Source: JANWVO01 sp037446555 (lineage in GTDB: Bacteria; Acidobacteriota; Terriglobia; Bryobacterales; Bryobacteraceae). From it: a DNA stretch of 64,000 nucleotides. Both the position numbers and the translations under genes were made by a program. Under the pieces are notes generated by a model. It was given only the letters and a program-made list of their open reading frames with translations. It ran no database searches and was not told the origin of the DNA. Positions within the stretch are counted from its first letter, which is position 1; each line of letters starts with the position of its first letter. The stretch is taken from the NCBI GenBank assembly GCA_037446555.1, contig JBBIIK010000010.1, positions 24,011 to 88,010 of the forward strand, given 5' to 3'. Below are positions 25,471 to 34,217 of this stretch, one piece after another.

Positions 25471-26118
25471 ATGGCAGCCATGCGCGCCTTTGTTTTGAGC
25501 CTGTGCCTGCTGCTGCTGGGCGGCTGCGGCGGTGCTCCGACGGCGAAGGAGGCGAAGAAATCCGCGGCGCTGCCCGCCACGATGCCGGATGTCTGGAAGG
25601 CGCGGTTCGAGACGACGCAGGGGCCGTACGTCATCGAGGTGCGCAAGGAGTGGGCGCCGAAGGGCGCGGAGCGCTTCTGGAAGTTGGTGACGTCGAGGTT
25701 CTTCGACGATTCGCGCTTCTACCGCGTACGTCCGGGCTTCATTGTGCAGTTCGGCATCGCCGGCGACCCCGCAACCCAATCGCTGTGGAACACAGCGCCG
25801 CTGGCCGACGATCCTCGCCGCGAGTCGAACCTGGCGGGCACGGTGAGCTTCGCGCAGTCAGGACCGGGCAGCAGGCGCACGCAGGTGTTCGTGAATCTGA
25901 AAGACAACCGGGCGCTGGACCGCGACGGATTCGTGCCGTTCGGGCGCGTGATTGAGGGTATGGAGGTGTTCGGCAAGCTTTACGCCGGCTACGGGGAGTG
26001 GTCGCCGCCGGGGCGGGGTCCGGAAGCGGCCCGCATTCAAACGCAGGGCAATGCCTATCTGGATGCGCAATTCCCTCGGCTAGACCGGATCGTGAAGGCG
26101 CGCGCCGTTCTGGAATGA
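25471..26118 (+). CDS. Cyclophilin-type peptidyl-prolyl isomerase, lipoprotein
   Basis: A 215-aa protein with a lipoprotein signal (FVLSLCLLLLGGCGG; the lipobox cysteine follows LGG), so it is probably anchored at the envelope facing the periplasm. The cyclophilin fold is seen in GPYVIEVRKEWAPKGAERFW, FYRVRPGFIVQFGI, GTVSFAQSGPGSRRTQVFVNL and GMEVFGKLYAGYGE. It would catalyse proline cis-trans isomerisation in exported proteins. Two ATG codons (25471 and 25480) are possible starts; the ribosome binding site is weak. Its stop is four bases from the convergent DUF389 gene end. Confidence 0.87.
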   Translation: MAAMRAFVLSLCLLLLGGCGGAPTAKEAKKSAALPATMPDVWKARFETTQGPYVIEVRKEWAPKGAERFWKLVTSRFFDDSRFYRVRPGFIVQFGIAGDPATQSLWNTAPLADDPRRESNLAGTVSFAQSGPGSRRTQVFVNLKDNRALDRDGFVPFGRVIEGMEVFGKLYAGYGEWSPPGRGPEAARIQTQGNAYLDAQFPRLDRIVKARAVLE

Positions 26119-26122
26119 CGGC

Positions 26123-27544
26123 TCAGCGGGCCTGTTTCGGCGCGGCGCCGCGTTTCCACTCGAAAACGAAGGCGCAGTTTTCGAGGCCCAGCCGCGCGCG
26201 CAGCGCGCGCTCGAGGATCTCGCGCGAGGGCGGATCGAGGGGACGCGGCGACTTGTAGATCAGGCGGACCACAGGCCCCTTGTCGTTGAAGCCGAACTCA
26301 TAGGACTCGAGTTCGCTTGCCGAGGAGGGCCAGATTTCTCTCAACGGCGCGCCTACCCTCTGAGCCACGAGAGCCTGAAAATCGGCGAGGGACGGCTGGT
26401 GCGGGGCCGGGGGTACGAGCGGCTGACGGAGGCGCTCGCGGAGCGCGGCGAGCTCCTCTTCGCCGGCCACCTTGCGCACGGTGACCACTGCCGGGCGACG
26501 CGTGCGCTGGATGAGGAACCGCTCCGCCTCGCGGATCTTCTCCTGAGGGATGGCCTCCGCCACGACGAGGCGGAGCGAAACGCCATCGCTCAGGATGTCG
26601 AGCTGCTGCGTCAGGATGTTGGAGGCGCCGAGCATGCGCACGGCCTCGCGCGCGGCGCCGCGGGCCAGGGTTTCGGCGGCGAGCTGGTTGAGCGAATTGC
26701 GCAGCGGAATGAACAGCAGCACGAAGGTGACGGCGACCATCAAAACGCGCCAGCGGAGCTTGCCGATGTCGCCGATGGCCGATTGCATGTGGATCTTCTC
26801 GAGTAGCGGGGCGAACGCGCCGCGGCGGGCCTCCTCGCGCGTGGTGGGCGCGACCGCCTCGCGCACCTCCGGCTCGTCCATGCCCTCGAGATAGAACACG
26901 ACGAAGGCGCTGGCGCCGATGGCGACGAGGTTGGTGAGGAACAGGAGCATGGCGCCGGAGATAATGGGCCAGTTCCAGCCGCTGCCCACGCCGAAGCCCA
27001 CCGTGCACAGCGGGGGCATGAGGGCGACGGCGATGGCCACACCCGGCAGCGCAGAGACGCCGCCCCCGCCGCCTCCCCGGCAGACGACGAGGGAGCCGGC
27101 GAGCCCGGAGAAGAGAGCCACGCCCAGGTCGAGCAGATTCGGCTGCGTGCGCGCCAGGATCTCCGAGGTGGGCGACTGGAACGGCAGCATCCAGACCAGC
27201 AGTGCCGCGGACAGTACGGCAGTAACGACGCTGGCGACGATGCCCAAGAACGACTTGAGCCCGAGGTAGACGTCCGAGGAGGCAAAAGCGAGGCCCGCGG
27301 CGAGGATCGGCCCCATCAGCGGCGAAATCAGCATGGCGCCGATGACCACCGCCGGGCTGTTCAGCACCAGGCCGAAGGTGGCGATGCCGGCGGAGAGGAG
27401 CAGTTCCAGCGCGTAGTTCACGTTCAGCACGCGCGCCGAGCGAACCATCTGGAGATAGACGTTCGGCTTCGTGCTGGGGTCGATTTCCAGCGCGCGGTGA
27501 AAGTAGTCGTGCAGCGCTCTTTTCGCCCACCCCATGCCACCCAT
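26123..27544 (-). CDS. DUF389 integral membrane protein
   Basis: A 473-aa protein of the DUF389 (TIGR00341-related) family. The conserved membrane core is obvious: NSPAVVIGAMLISPLMGPILA, then VAIAVALMPPLCTVGFGVG, in about six to seven hydrophobic helices. The N-terminus is a short cytosolic region and the last 190 residues form a soluble domain. A run of six glycines (CRGGGGGGVS) lies near residue 160 between two helices. Function is not established; transport or sensing has been suggested. Start at 27544 or the ATG nine bases downstream. It follows the acyltransferase gene by about 20 bases. Confidence 0.75.
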   Translation of the reverse strand: MGGMGWAKRALHDYFHRALEIDPSTKPNVYLQMVRSARVLNVNYALELLLSAGIATFGLVLNSPAVVIGAMLISPLMGPILAAGLAFASSDVYLGLKSFLGIVASVVTAVLSAALLVWMLPFQSPTSEILARTQPNLLDLGVALFSGLAGSLVVCRGGGGGGVSALPGVAIAVALMPPLCTVGFGVGSGWNWPIISGAMLLFLTNLVAIGASAFVVFYLEGMDEPEVREAVAPTTREEARRGAFAPLLEKIHMQSAIGDIGKLRWRVLMVAVTFVLLFIPLRNSLNQLAAETLARGAAREAVRMLGASNILTQQLDILSDGVSLRLVVAEAIPQEKIREAERFLIQRTRRPAVVTVRKVAGEEELAALRERLRQPLVPPAPHQPSLADFQALVAQRVGAPLREIWPSSASELESYEFGFNDKGPVVRLIYKSPRPLDPPSREILERALRARLGLENCAFVFEWKRGAAPKQAR

Positions 27545-27564
27545 GCTAACAGCGTGCGCCCGCT

Positions 27565-28461
27565 TCAATATAGCGGCAGCTCGCCGGCGGGGCGGGTCTT
27601 CCAGCGGCGGTGGATCCAGAGCCACTGATCGGGGGCGCGGCGGATGGCAGATTCCAGGCGCGAGTGCACTGCCTGGGTGTCGGCTGCGGCGTCGCCTGTG
27701 ACGGGGATCTCCGGCTCGAAGTGCAGGAGGTATCGTCCCTCGGCTTCCGACCAGAGAGCGTAGCCCGGGACGACGGCGGCGCCCGTGCGGTGCGCCAGCC
27801 GGGCGAAGCCCGAGTCGACGCATGCTTTGCGCCCGAAAAAGTCGACAAAGATGCCGCGATCGGCGGTCACGTTCTGGTCCACCAGGATCCCCACGGCGCC
27901 GTTTTCTCGCAGCGTTTCGACGAGCGGTCGCAGGAAGTCCTGCCCGCGCCCGAGGACCCTGTTGCCGGACAAGGTACGGTAGCGCGTGACCAGCTCGTCG
28001 AGCCTCGGGTTGTCCATGGGGCGCGCCACCACGGCCATCGGTTCCGTCATCAGCGCGTGCGCGAAGGCGGAAAACTCCCAGTTGCCCAGATGCGCCGTGG
28101 CCACCAGCACTCCGCGCCCGCGCAACTTTGCCTGCTGGTAATTGTCGAGACCCTCGTAGCGGATGAAGTCGCCGATGTTGTGCTTGCCGATGCGCGGGAA
28201 CTGCGCCATCATCGCCGCCACGCGCGCCAGCGTCATCCAGCAGCCTTCCAGCAGGCGGGCGCGTTCTTCTCGGCTGAGCTGCGGCATCGCGAGCTCGAAG
28301 TTGCGCCATGCCGTGCGGCGCAGACGGGGCGAGGCGAGATCGAGCAACGCCACCGCATGGCGCGCGGTGCGAACCGGGTGGCGGCTTGCGCGCAAGGCGG
28401 CGAAGAGGGCGCGGACAAGCGCGGCTTCAGCCGCATTGCGAAGTTCGGATCGTTGCGCCAA
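27565..28461 (-). CDS. LpxL/HtrB-like lysophospholipid/lipid A acyltransferase
   Basis: A 298-aa membrane-associated acyltransferase. The catalytic motif H-X4-(D/E) is HLGNWE, with later conserved VDQNVTADRGIFVDFFGR and AVVPGYAL. The family transfers secondary acyl chains to lipid A at the inner membrane, which implies an LPS-bearing outer membrane. A TTG at 28461 gives full family length, and a TACAAT hexamer sits six bases before it. It is downstream of mnmA by 26 bases and upstream of DUF389. Confidence 0.85.
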   Translation of the reverse strand: MAQRSELRNAAEAALVRALFAALRASRHPVRTARHAVALLDLASPRLRRTAWRNFELAMPQLSREERARLLEGCWMTLARVAAMMAQFPRIGKHNIGDFIRYEGLDNYQQAKLRGRGVLVATAHLGNWEFSAFAHALMTEPMAVVARPMDNPRLDELVTRYRTLSGNRVLGRGQDFLRPLVETLRENGAVGILVDQNVTADRGIFVDFFGRKACVDSGFARLAHRTGAAVVPGYALWSEAEGRYLLHFEPEIPVTGDAAADTQAVHSRLESAIRRAPDQWLWIHRRWKTRPAGELPLY

Positions 28462-28487
28462 AGCGGTATTGTAGCGTTCCGGCGGCG

Positions 28488-29603
28488 CTATTCGATCCAG
28501 CCGCCGCCGAGCACGAGGTCGCCGTCGTACATCACAGCCGCCTGTCCGGGGGTCACCGCCCGCTGCGGCTCGTCGAAGATGATCTCCACGCGGGTGTCGT
28601 CGCCCGTGGGAATCACAGTTGCCGGCGCGGCGTCGTGCTTGTTGCGGATCTTCACTTCGGCGCGCCGCGGCTCGGGGAGCGGCGGGCAAGAGACCCAGTT
28701 CACCTCGCGCGCGAAGAGCCGGGCGCGGCGCAGCTCCTCGTCGCGCCCCACGACGACGCGCTGGGTGCGGGGGTCGGTCGAGATGACGTAGAGCGGCTCG
28801 CCCGCTGCGACGCCGATGCCCTTGCGCTGCCCGACTGTGAAGCGGTGGACACCGCCATGGCGCGCCAGGACCTTGCCCCCGGAGGTCACTACTTCGCCCT
28901 CCAGCCGCGGCGGCGGCTGGCCCTGTTCGGCGAAGTACGCGTCGATGAAGACGGCGTAGTCGCCGTTGGGGACGAAACAAATCTCCTGGGAGTCGTTTTT
29001 TTGCGCCACCGGCACTCCCAGCGCGGCTGCGAGGGCGCGGACTTCGGGCTTGGTGAGTCCGCCCAGCGGGAACAGCGTGCGCGCCATCTGCTCCTGCTTC
29101 AGTCCCCAGAGGAAGTACGTCTGGTCCTTGGCGGAGTCCCGCGCGCGGCGGAGCTCCCAGCGCCCCGTGTCCCGATTGAAGCCGATGCGCGCGTAATGCC
29201 CGGTGGCGATTTGCCCGGCGCCCGCGCCGGCGGCCAGTTCGAGGAACCGGTCGAACTTGATGTAGTGGTTGCACCGCGTGCAGGGGATGGGCGTGCGGCC
29301 GGAGAGGTACTCGTCGACGAAGGGGCGCACGACGGTGCGCTCGAACTCATCTTCGAGGTTCACCACGTAGTAGGGGATGCCAAGGTGCGCAGCGACGGCG
29401 CGCGCGTCGTACACGTCATCGAGCGAACAGCACCTGCCGGTGGCGCCTTCGACGTGGATCTGCGGCAGGCGGCGCTGGTTCCAGAGCTGCATGGTGAGCC
29501 CGATGACGGGGCGCCCCTCACGTTGGAGCAACGCCGCTACCGTGGAGGAGTCCACGCCCCCCGACATCGCTGCTGCGATCAGGCCGCCGTTGGTCTCAGG
29601 CAT
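28488..29603 (-). CDS. mnmA: tRNA 2-thiouridine synthase MnmA
   Basis: A 371-aa enzyme that thiolates U34 of tRNA-Lys, Glu and Gln. The ATP pyrophosphatase P-loop is AMSGGVDSSTV (11-21). The two catalytic cysteines lie in TPIPCTRCNHYIKFD and SQEICFVPNGDY. The C-terminal beta-barrel domain (HRFTVGQRKGIG) is complete. Its first eight bases overlap the end of the upstream cysteine desulfurase, which supplies the persulfide, so the functional pair is in one operon. Confidence 0.96.
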   Translation of the reverse strand: MPETNGGLIAAAMSGGVDSSTVAALLQREGRPVIGLTMQLWNQRRLPQIHVEGATGRCCSLDDVYDARAVAAHLGIPYYVVNLEDEFERTVVRPFVDEYLSGRTPIPCTRCNHYIKFDRFLELAAGAGAGQIATGHYARIGFNRDTGRWELRRARDSAKDQTYFLWGLKQEQMARTLFPLGGLTKPEVRALAAALGVPVAQKNDSQEICFVPNGDYAVFIDAYFAEQGQPPPRLEGEVVTSGGKVLARHGGVHRFTVGQRKGIGVAAGEPLYVISTDPRTQRVVVGRDEELRRARLFAREVNWVSCPPLPEPRRAEVKIRNKHDAAPATVIPTGDDTRVEIIFDEPQRAVTPGQAAVMYDGDLVLGGGWIE

Positions 29604-30693
29604 AGGCAGGACTCAGCTTGCGCAGGCGCGCCACGGCGCGCTCCAGCGCGCCCACAAGCGCCTCGATGTCTTCCATTGTGTTGCCGCGTCCGAGCGAGAA
29701 GCGGACCGACGCGCGGGAAACCGCAGGGGGCACGCCCATGGCTTCCAGGACGTGCGAGGGGCGGGTGGCGCCCGAGGAGCACGCCGCACCGGTGGAGACG
29801 GCGAAACCGGCGAGGTCCAGCGCGATGACGAGCGCCTCGGCTTCCACGCCATGAAACGCGATGTTGGAGGTGTTCGGGACGCGAGGCGCGGAGGCGCCGT
29901 GGATGGTGATGTCCGGGATTCTCTCGCGCACGAGCGCCTCGAAGCGGTCGCGCAGCGGCGCGGTGTCAGGACGCCGCAGCCGGGCGGCGGCGCCGAGGGC
30001 GGCGATGCCGGGAACGTTCTCCGTGCCGGCGCGGCGCTCGCGCTCGTGGCGACCGCCGAATTGCCGCGGTTCGAGCTTCACGCCGTCCCGCACAAACAGC
30101 GCCCCCACGCCCTTCGGCGCGCCGAACTTGTGCCCGCTGATAGCGTACAGATCGACGCCCAGGGCGCGCAGGTCGAAGGGGACGCGCCCCGCCGCCTGCA
30201 CGCCGTCGCTGTGGAAAAGCACGCCGGCTTCGCGGGCGATGGCGGCGATTTCTTCCAGCGGCTGGAGCACGCCGGTTTCGTTGTTGGCGTGCATCACGCT
30301 GACGAGCGCCGTATCCGGACGCAGCGCGCGCCGGACGTCGTCCGGGTCCACGCGTCCGCCGCCGCCGCAGGGCACGAACGTGGCGTTGCGCCTGCGGGCG
30401 GCTTCCAGCACGGCGGGATGCTCGATGGCAGTGGTCACCACGTGACCTTCCGGCGCGCCCAGCACGGCGAGGTTGTCCGCCTCGGTTCCGCCCGAGGTGA
30501 ACACGACCTCTTTCGGAGCGCAGCCGAGCATGGCGGCGACGGCGGCGCGCGCCGCTTCCACCTCCTGGCGCGCCCGCTGCCCGTGCATGTGGATCGACGA
30601 CGGGTTGCCGAAGGTCTCCGAGGCCGCGCGGATCATGGCCTCCAGAGCTTCGGGCGCAACGGGAGCTGTCGCGTTGTGGTCGAAATAGCGCAT
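29596..30693 (-). CDS. Cysteine desulfurase (NifS/IscS family)
   Basis: A 365-aa PLP enzyme that removes sulfur from cysteine. It has RYFDHNATAPVAPEA at the start, TSGGTEADNLAVLG, the PLP lysine in YAISGHKFGAPKG, and the active-site cysteine loop STGAACSSGATRPSHVL. It probably serves MnmA, encoded immediately downstream with an 8-base overlap; a wider Fe-S role is possible. A TACAAT hexamer (30718-30713 on the minus strand) lies 19 bases before the ATG, with GGGG as ribosome binding site. Confidence 0.94.
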   Translation of the reverse strand: MRYFDHNATAPVAPEALEAMIRAASETFGNPSSIHMHGQRARQEVEAARAAVAAMLGCAPKEVVFTSGGTEADNLAVLGAPEGHVVTTAIEHPAVLEAARRRNATFVPCGGGGRVDPDDVRRALRPDTALVSVMHANNETGVLQPLEEIAAIAREAGVLFHSDGVQAAGRVPFDLRALGVDLYAISGHKFGAPKGVGALFVRDGVKLEPRQFGGRHERERRAGTENVPGIAALGAAARLRRPDTAPLRDRFEALVRERIPDITIHGASAPRVPNTSNIAFHGVEAEALVIALDLAGFAVSTGAACSSGATRPSHVLEAMGVPPAVSRASVRFSLGRGNTMEDIEALVGALERAVARLRKLSPAYA

Positions 30694-30705
30694 GAAAAGC
30701 CCCGC

Positions 30706-30718
30706 TATTCTGATTGTA
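30706..30718. promoter_or_regulatory. Divergent overlapping -10 elements between cysteine desulfurase and SAM hydrolase
   Basis: Only 24 bases separate the two ATG codons. TATTCT (30706-30711, plus) ends six bases before the SAM-hydrolase ATG. TACAAT (30718-30713, minus) points at the cysteine desulfurase and overlaps that ATG. Expression of one gene could interfere with the other. Confidence 0.4.
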
Positions 30719-31512
30719 TGACGCGCGGCGGCCGTCTCATTGCACTGCTCACGGACTTTGGCTGGCAGGACCACTTTGTTGGCGTAATGAAGGGCGTCAT
30801 CGCCGGCATCGCGCCCGGGGCTCGAGTAATTGATTTGTGCCACGACGTGGCGCCGCAGGACATCGACCATGCGCGGTTCCTGCTGCGTTCTTCGGTTGCG
30901 TACTTTCCGAAAGGCACGATCTTCGTGTGCGTCGTCGATCCGGGGGTGGGCGGCGCGCGCCGCGCCCTGTGCGTGGAGGCGGGCGGGCGCGTCTACATCG
31001 GCCCCGACAACGGGCTGTTCACGGAGCCGCTGGCGGAGAAGGGCGCCAGGGCGCGGGAGATCACGAATCCGAAGCTGCGGCTGGAGGCCGTGAGCCAAAC
31101 ATTTCACGGAAGGGATGTTTTTGCGCCCGCCGCCGCCCATCTGGCGTCGGGCGTGCCGCCTTCGAAGCTGGGGAAGCTGGTGCGCGATCCCGTGCGGCGG
31201 ATGACGATCGATCCGGTGCGAACCGGGCGGCGGTTCTGGAGCGGGCGCGTGGCGCACATCGACCGGTTCGGCAACTTGGTGACCAACCTGCCGGCGCAGG
31301 AGTTCCTGCCGCCCGCGGTGCGGGGCGTCGCCGTGGCGGCTGGGTTTGAAAAAGTGCTGCGCGTGTGCCGCTGCTACGACGAGGCGCCTGAGGGGGACCT
31401 GTTCCTGATCGCCGGCAGCAGCGGGACGCTGGAGATCTCGCTGAGGCAGGGCTCGGCGGCGAAACGGCTGGGCGTGGCCATTGGCGCGCCGGTGGAAGCG
31501 GAGATCTGGTAG
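30718..31512 (+). CDS. S-adenosyl-L-methionine hydrolase (SAM hydroxide adenosyltransferase, DUF62)
   Basis: A 264-aa enzyme of the fluorinase/chlorinase superfamily that uses hydroxide to split SAM into adenosine and methionine. Signatures: LIALLTDFGWQDHFVGVMKG at the N-terminus, FVCVVDPGVGG, YIGPDNGLF, FHGRDVFAP and HIDRFGNLVTNLP. It begins an operon with mutM, which starts on the next base after its stop, and the homocysteine methyltransferase/MTHFR gene. It may drain or recycle SAM in the methionine cycle; that link is inference from context. Confidence 0.9.
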   Translation: MTRGGRLIALLTDFGWQDHFVGVMKGVIAGIAPGARVIDLCHDVAPQDIDHARFLLRSSVAYFPKGTIFVCVVDPGVGGARRALCVEAGGRVYIGPDNGLFTEPLAEKGARAREITNPKLRLEAVSQTFHGRDVFAPAAAHLASGVPPSKLGKLVRDPVRRMTIDPVRTGRRFWSGRVAHIDRFGNLVTNLPAQEFLPPAVRGVAVAAGFEKVLRVCRCYDEAPEGDLFLIAGSSGTLEISLRQGSAAKRLGVAIGAPVEAEIW

Positions 31513-32304
31513 ATGCCCGAGTTGCCGGAGGTGCAGGCGGTTGCGGAGCGGCTGCGCGCCGCCGCGCCCTGGGCGAGGATCACGGGATACGGGCAATTCC
31601 GGGCCTCGACGGTGGCGGGAGGCAGGCACGCCGTGGGCAAGAGGATCGAGGAGGTGGACCGGCGGGGGAAAAACCTGCTGCTGCGGATGAGCGGGGGATG
31701 GTTCGCGCGGGTGCACCTGAAGATGACCGGCGACCTGCGAGTGCTGCCGGATGCGCGGCTGCGCCCGCAGACGGTGCGGGCATGGTTCGAGCTGGAGAAC
31801 GGCCGCGCCTTGGCGCTGGACGACCCGCGGGCGCTGGGGAGGATCTCGCTGCACCCGGAACAGGACGAGGCGGAATTGTTCCGGCACCTGGGCCCGGAGC
31901 CTTTCGATCCGGCATTCACTGCGGCGGCGCTGGCCGATTCCGCGCGGCGCACGCGGCGTCCGGCGAAGCTCTGGCTGATGGACCAATCCACGGTGACGGG
32001 GCTCGGCAACATTTACGCGGCAGAGGCGCTGTTCGAGGGGGGGATCGATCCAAGGCGGCCGGCGGCCAGCCTTTCACGGCAGCGGCTGGAGCGTTTGCAC
32101 GGCGCCATCCTGCGCGTGCTTGAGGTGGCCCTGACGTCGGTTCGCGCCGCCTACGAAAGGCCGGGCGGATTCGCCGAAGGCGAGTTCTATCCGGTGGCGG
32201 TGTACGGGCGGGAGGGCCAGCCCTGCCACCGGTGCGGCGCCCGCGTGCGCCGCATCCCGCAGGGCGGGCGTTCGACATACTACTGCCCGAAGTGCCAAAA
32301 ATAG
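31513..32304 (+). CDS. mutM: Formamidopyrimidine-DNA glycosylase (Fpg/MutM)
   Basis: A 263-aa bifunctional base-excision repair enzyme for 8-oxoguanine and formamidopyrimidines. PELPEVQAV at the N-terminus supplies the catalytic Pro and Glu, the beta-elimination lysine lies in HLKMTGDLR, and DQSTVTGLGNIYAAEALF is the helix-two-turn-helix. The C-terminal zinc finger is complete (CHRCG ... YYCPKCQ). Its ATG directly follows the SAM-hydrolase stop (TAGATG). Confidence 0.95.
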   Translation: MPELPEVQAVAERLRAAAPWARITGYGQFRASTVAGGRHAVGKRIEEVDRRGKNLLLRMSGGWFARVHLKMTGDLRVLPDARLRPQTVRAWFELENGRALALDDPRALGRISLHPEQDEAELFRHLGPEPFDPAFTAAALADSARRTRRPAKLWLMDQSTVTGLGNIYAAEALFEGGIDPRRPAASLSRQRLERLHGAILRVLEVALTSVRAAYERPGGFAEGEFYPVAVYGREGQPCHRCGARVRRIPQGGRSTYYCPKCQK

Positions 32305-32312
32305 AAGTAACG

Positions 32313-34190
32313 ATGGGCAGTTCCTCCCGAGTCTCGCGCGCGGCAGAGTTCCGCGAATTGCTGGGGCGGCGCGCACTGGTCGCCGATGGCGCCATGGGCA
32401 CGATGCTCTACACGCGGGGGATCTTCATCAACCGCTGTTTCGACGAACTGAACCTGAGCGCGCCGCAGATGGTGCGGGACATCCATCTGGAGTACGTCCG
32501 CGCGGGCGCGGAGATTCTGGAGACGAACACGTTCGGGGCGACGCGGGCGCGGCTGACGACCTACGGCTTGGCGGACAAGGTGGCGGAGATCAACCGCGCC
32601 GGAGTGCGGCTGGCGCGAGAGGCGGCGGCCGAGCGTGGCCATGCCTTCGTGGCCGGGGCCATCGGGCCGCTGGGCGTGCACATCGAGCCGCTGGGGCCGA
32701 CTTCGTTCGACGAGGCGCGGGCGATGTTCCGCGAACAGGTCGACGCGCTGCTGGAGGCGGGCGTCGATCTGCTGATCTTCGAGACCTTCGCGAACCTGAA
32801 CGAGCTGCGGGAGGCCGTGGCTGCGGCGCGGGAAGCCGCCGGCGAAGAGATCGTGGTGGTCGCGCAAGTGACCGCGGATGAAGAAGGCATGCTGCACGAC
32901 GGCGCCGATACGGAGACCTTCACGCGATTCCTCGACCCGCTGCCGGCCGATGTCATCGGGCTGAACTGTTCGGTTGGGCCGAAGCCGACGCTGGAGACGC
33001 TGGAGCGCATGATGGCCTACACGCGCAAGCCGCTCTCGGCGATGCCGAATGCGGGCCACCCGACGCGCATCGAGGGGCGGAACATCTATCTCAGTTCGCC
33101 CGAATACATGGCGCAGTATGCGCGCAGGATGCTCTGGGCGGGCGCGAAGATCGTGGGCGGCTGCTGCGGCACGACGCCGGAGCACATCAAGAGCATCGCG
33201 AGCGAGGCGCGCAGCCTTCAGCCGGGGCTCCGCTTCGCGACGGCGCCGGCGGAGGCGCCCGAGGCGAAGCGGCAGGCGCTGCCGAAGATTCCACTCGAGG
33301 AAAAATCGCCGCTAGGGGCGAAAATCGCGGCCGGGAAATTCGTGGTTTTTGTGGAAATTCTGCCGCCGCGGGGGGTGGACGCCACGCGGGAAATCGCGGG
33401 GGCGAGGCTGTGCCGCGACGCGGGGATCGACGCCATCAACGTTCCGGACGGCCCGCGGGCCAGCGCTCGGATGAGCGCCCAGGTCACCTGCCAGCTGATC
33501 GAGCGCGAAGCCGGCATCGAAACCGTGCTGCATTTCTGCTGCCGGGACCGCAATATTTTGGGAATTCAAAGCGAATTGCTGGGCGCCTACGCCGCCGGCA
33601 TGCGGAACCTGATCTGCATCACCGGCGATCCGCCCCGCATGGGCGCTTATCCGAACGCCACGGCGGTGTTCGATGTCGACTCGATCGGGCTGTGCAACAT
33701 CGTCACGAACCTCAACCAGGGGCTCGACATCGGCGGCCACCCGTTCGGCAGCCAGACGGGACTGGTGTTGGGCGTGGGGGCGAACCCCGGCGCGGTGAAC
33801 CTGGAGGAGGAGATCCGGCGCACCGAGTGGAAGGTGCTGGCCGGCGCGGAATACATCGCGACGCAGCCGGTATTTGACGTTGCGCTGCTCGAGAATTTCC
33901 TGGAAAAAATCCGGCCGTTCCGGATTCCGGTGATCGCCGGCATCTGGCCGCTGACGTCGCTGCGGAACGCGGAATTCATGGTGAACGAGCTGCGCGTGCC
34001 CGTGCCGGAGGAGTTCATCGGGCGGATGCGGGCGGCAAAGGACCCTGAACAGGCGCGGCGGGAGGGGGTCGCCATCGCGCAGGAGATGGTGCGGCGGGTG
34101 CGGCCGATGGTGGAGGGCGTGCAGTTGAGCGCGCCGTTCGGCCGGTATGAGTTGGCCGTCGAGGTTGCCCGCGCGGTGGGGCCGCGCTAG
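32313..34190 (+). CDS. Bifunctional homocysteine S-methyltransferase / methylenetetrahydrofolate reductase
   Basis: A 625-aa fusion like Bacillus YitJ. Residues 10-300 form the homocysteine S-methyltransferase barrel: VADGAMGTMLY, GLNCSVGPKPT and GGCCGTTPEH with the three zinc cysteines. Residues 335-620 form the MetF-type TIM barrel: FVVFVEILPPRGVD, AGMRNLICITGDPPRMG and YIATQPVFDV. It could make 5-methyl-THF and transfer methyl groups to homocysteine. No B12-binding domain is present, unlike MetH at 53590. The gene lies between mutM and the Sua5/YrdC gene on one strand with short gaps. Confidence 0.93.
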   Translation: MGSSSRVSRAAEFRELLGRRALVADGAMGTMLYTRGIFINRCFDELNLSAPQMVRDIHLEYVRAGAEILETNTFGATRARLTTYGLADKVAEINRAGVRLAREAAAERGHAFVAGAIGPLGVHIEPLGPTSFDEARAMFREQVDALLEAGVDLLIFETFANLNELREAVAAAREAAGEEIVVVAQVTADEEGMLHDGADTETFTRFLDPLPADVIGLNCSVGPKPTLETLERMMAYTRKPLSAMPNAGHPTRIEGRNIYLSSPEYMAQYARRMLWAGAKIVGGCCGTTPEHIKSIASEARSLQPGLRFATAPAEAPEAKRQALPKIPLEEKSPLGAKIAAGKFVVFVEILPPRGVDATREIAGARLCRDAGIDAINVPDGPRASARMSAQVTCQLIEREAGIETVLHFCCRDRNILGIQSELLGAYAAGMRNLICITGDPPRMGAYPNATAVFDVDSIGLCNIVTNLNQGLDIGGHPFGSQTGLVLGVGANPGAVNLEEEIRRTEWKVLAGAEYIATQPVFDVALLENFLEKIRPFRIPVIAGIWPLTSLRNAEFMVNELRVPVPEEFIGRMRAAKDPEQARREGVAIAQEMVRRVRPMVEGVQLSAPFGRYELAVEVARAVGPR

Positions 34191-34217
34191 ACTGGCTGAT
34201 TTGCAGCGGAGAAACGA

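Noticed and set aside
25037..25471. Extension of the M20 peptidase frame upstream by 145 codons
   Set aside because: The frame is open, but the homology-like region starts at 25036, where there is a good ribosome binding site; the extension would overlap the divergent gene's promoter region.
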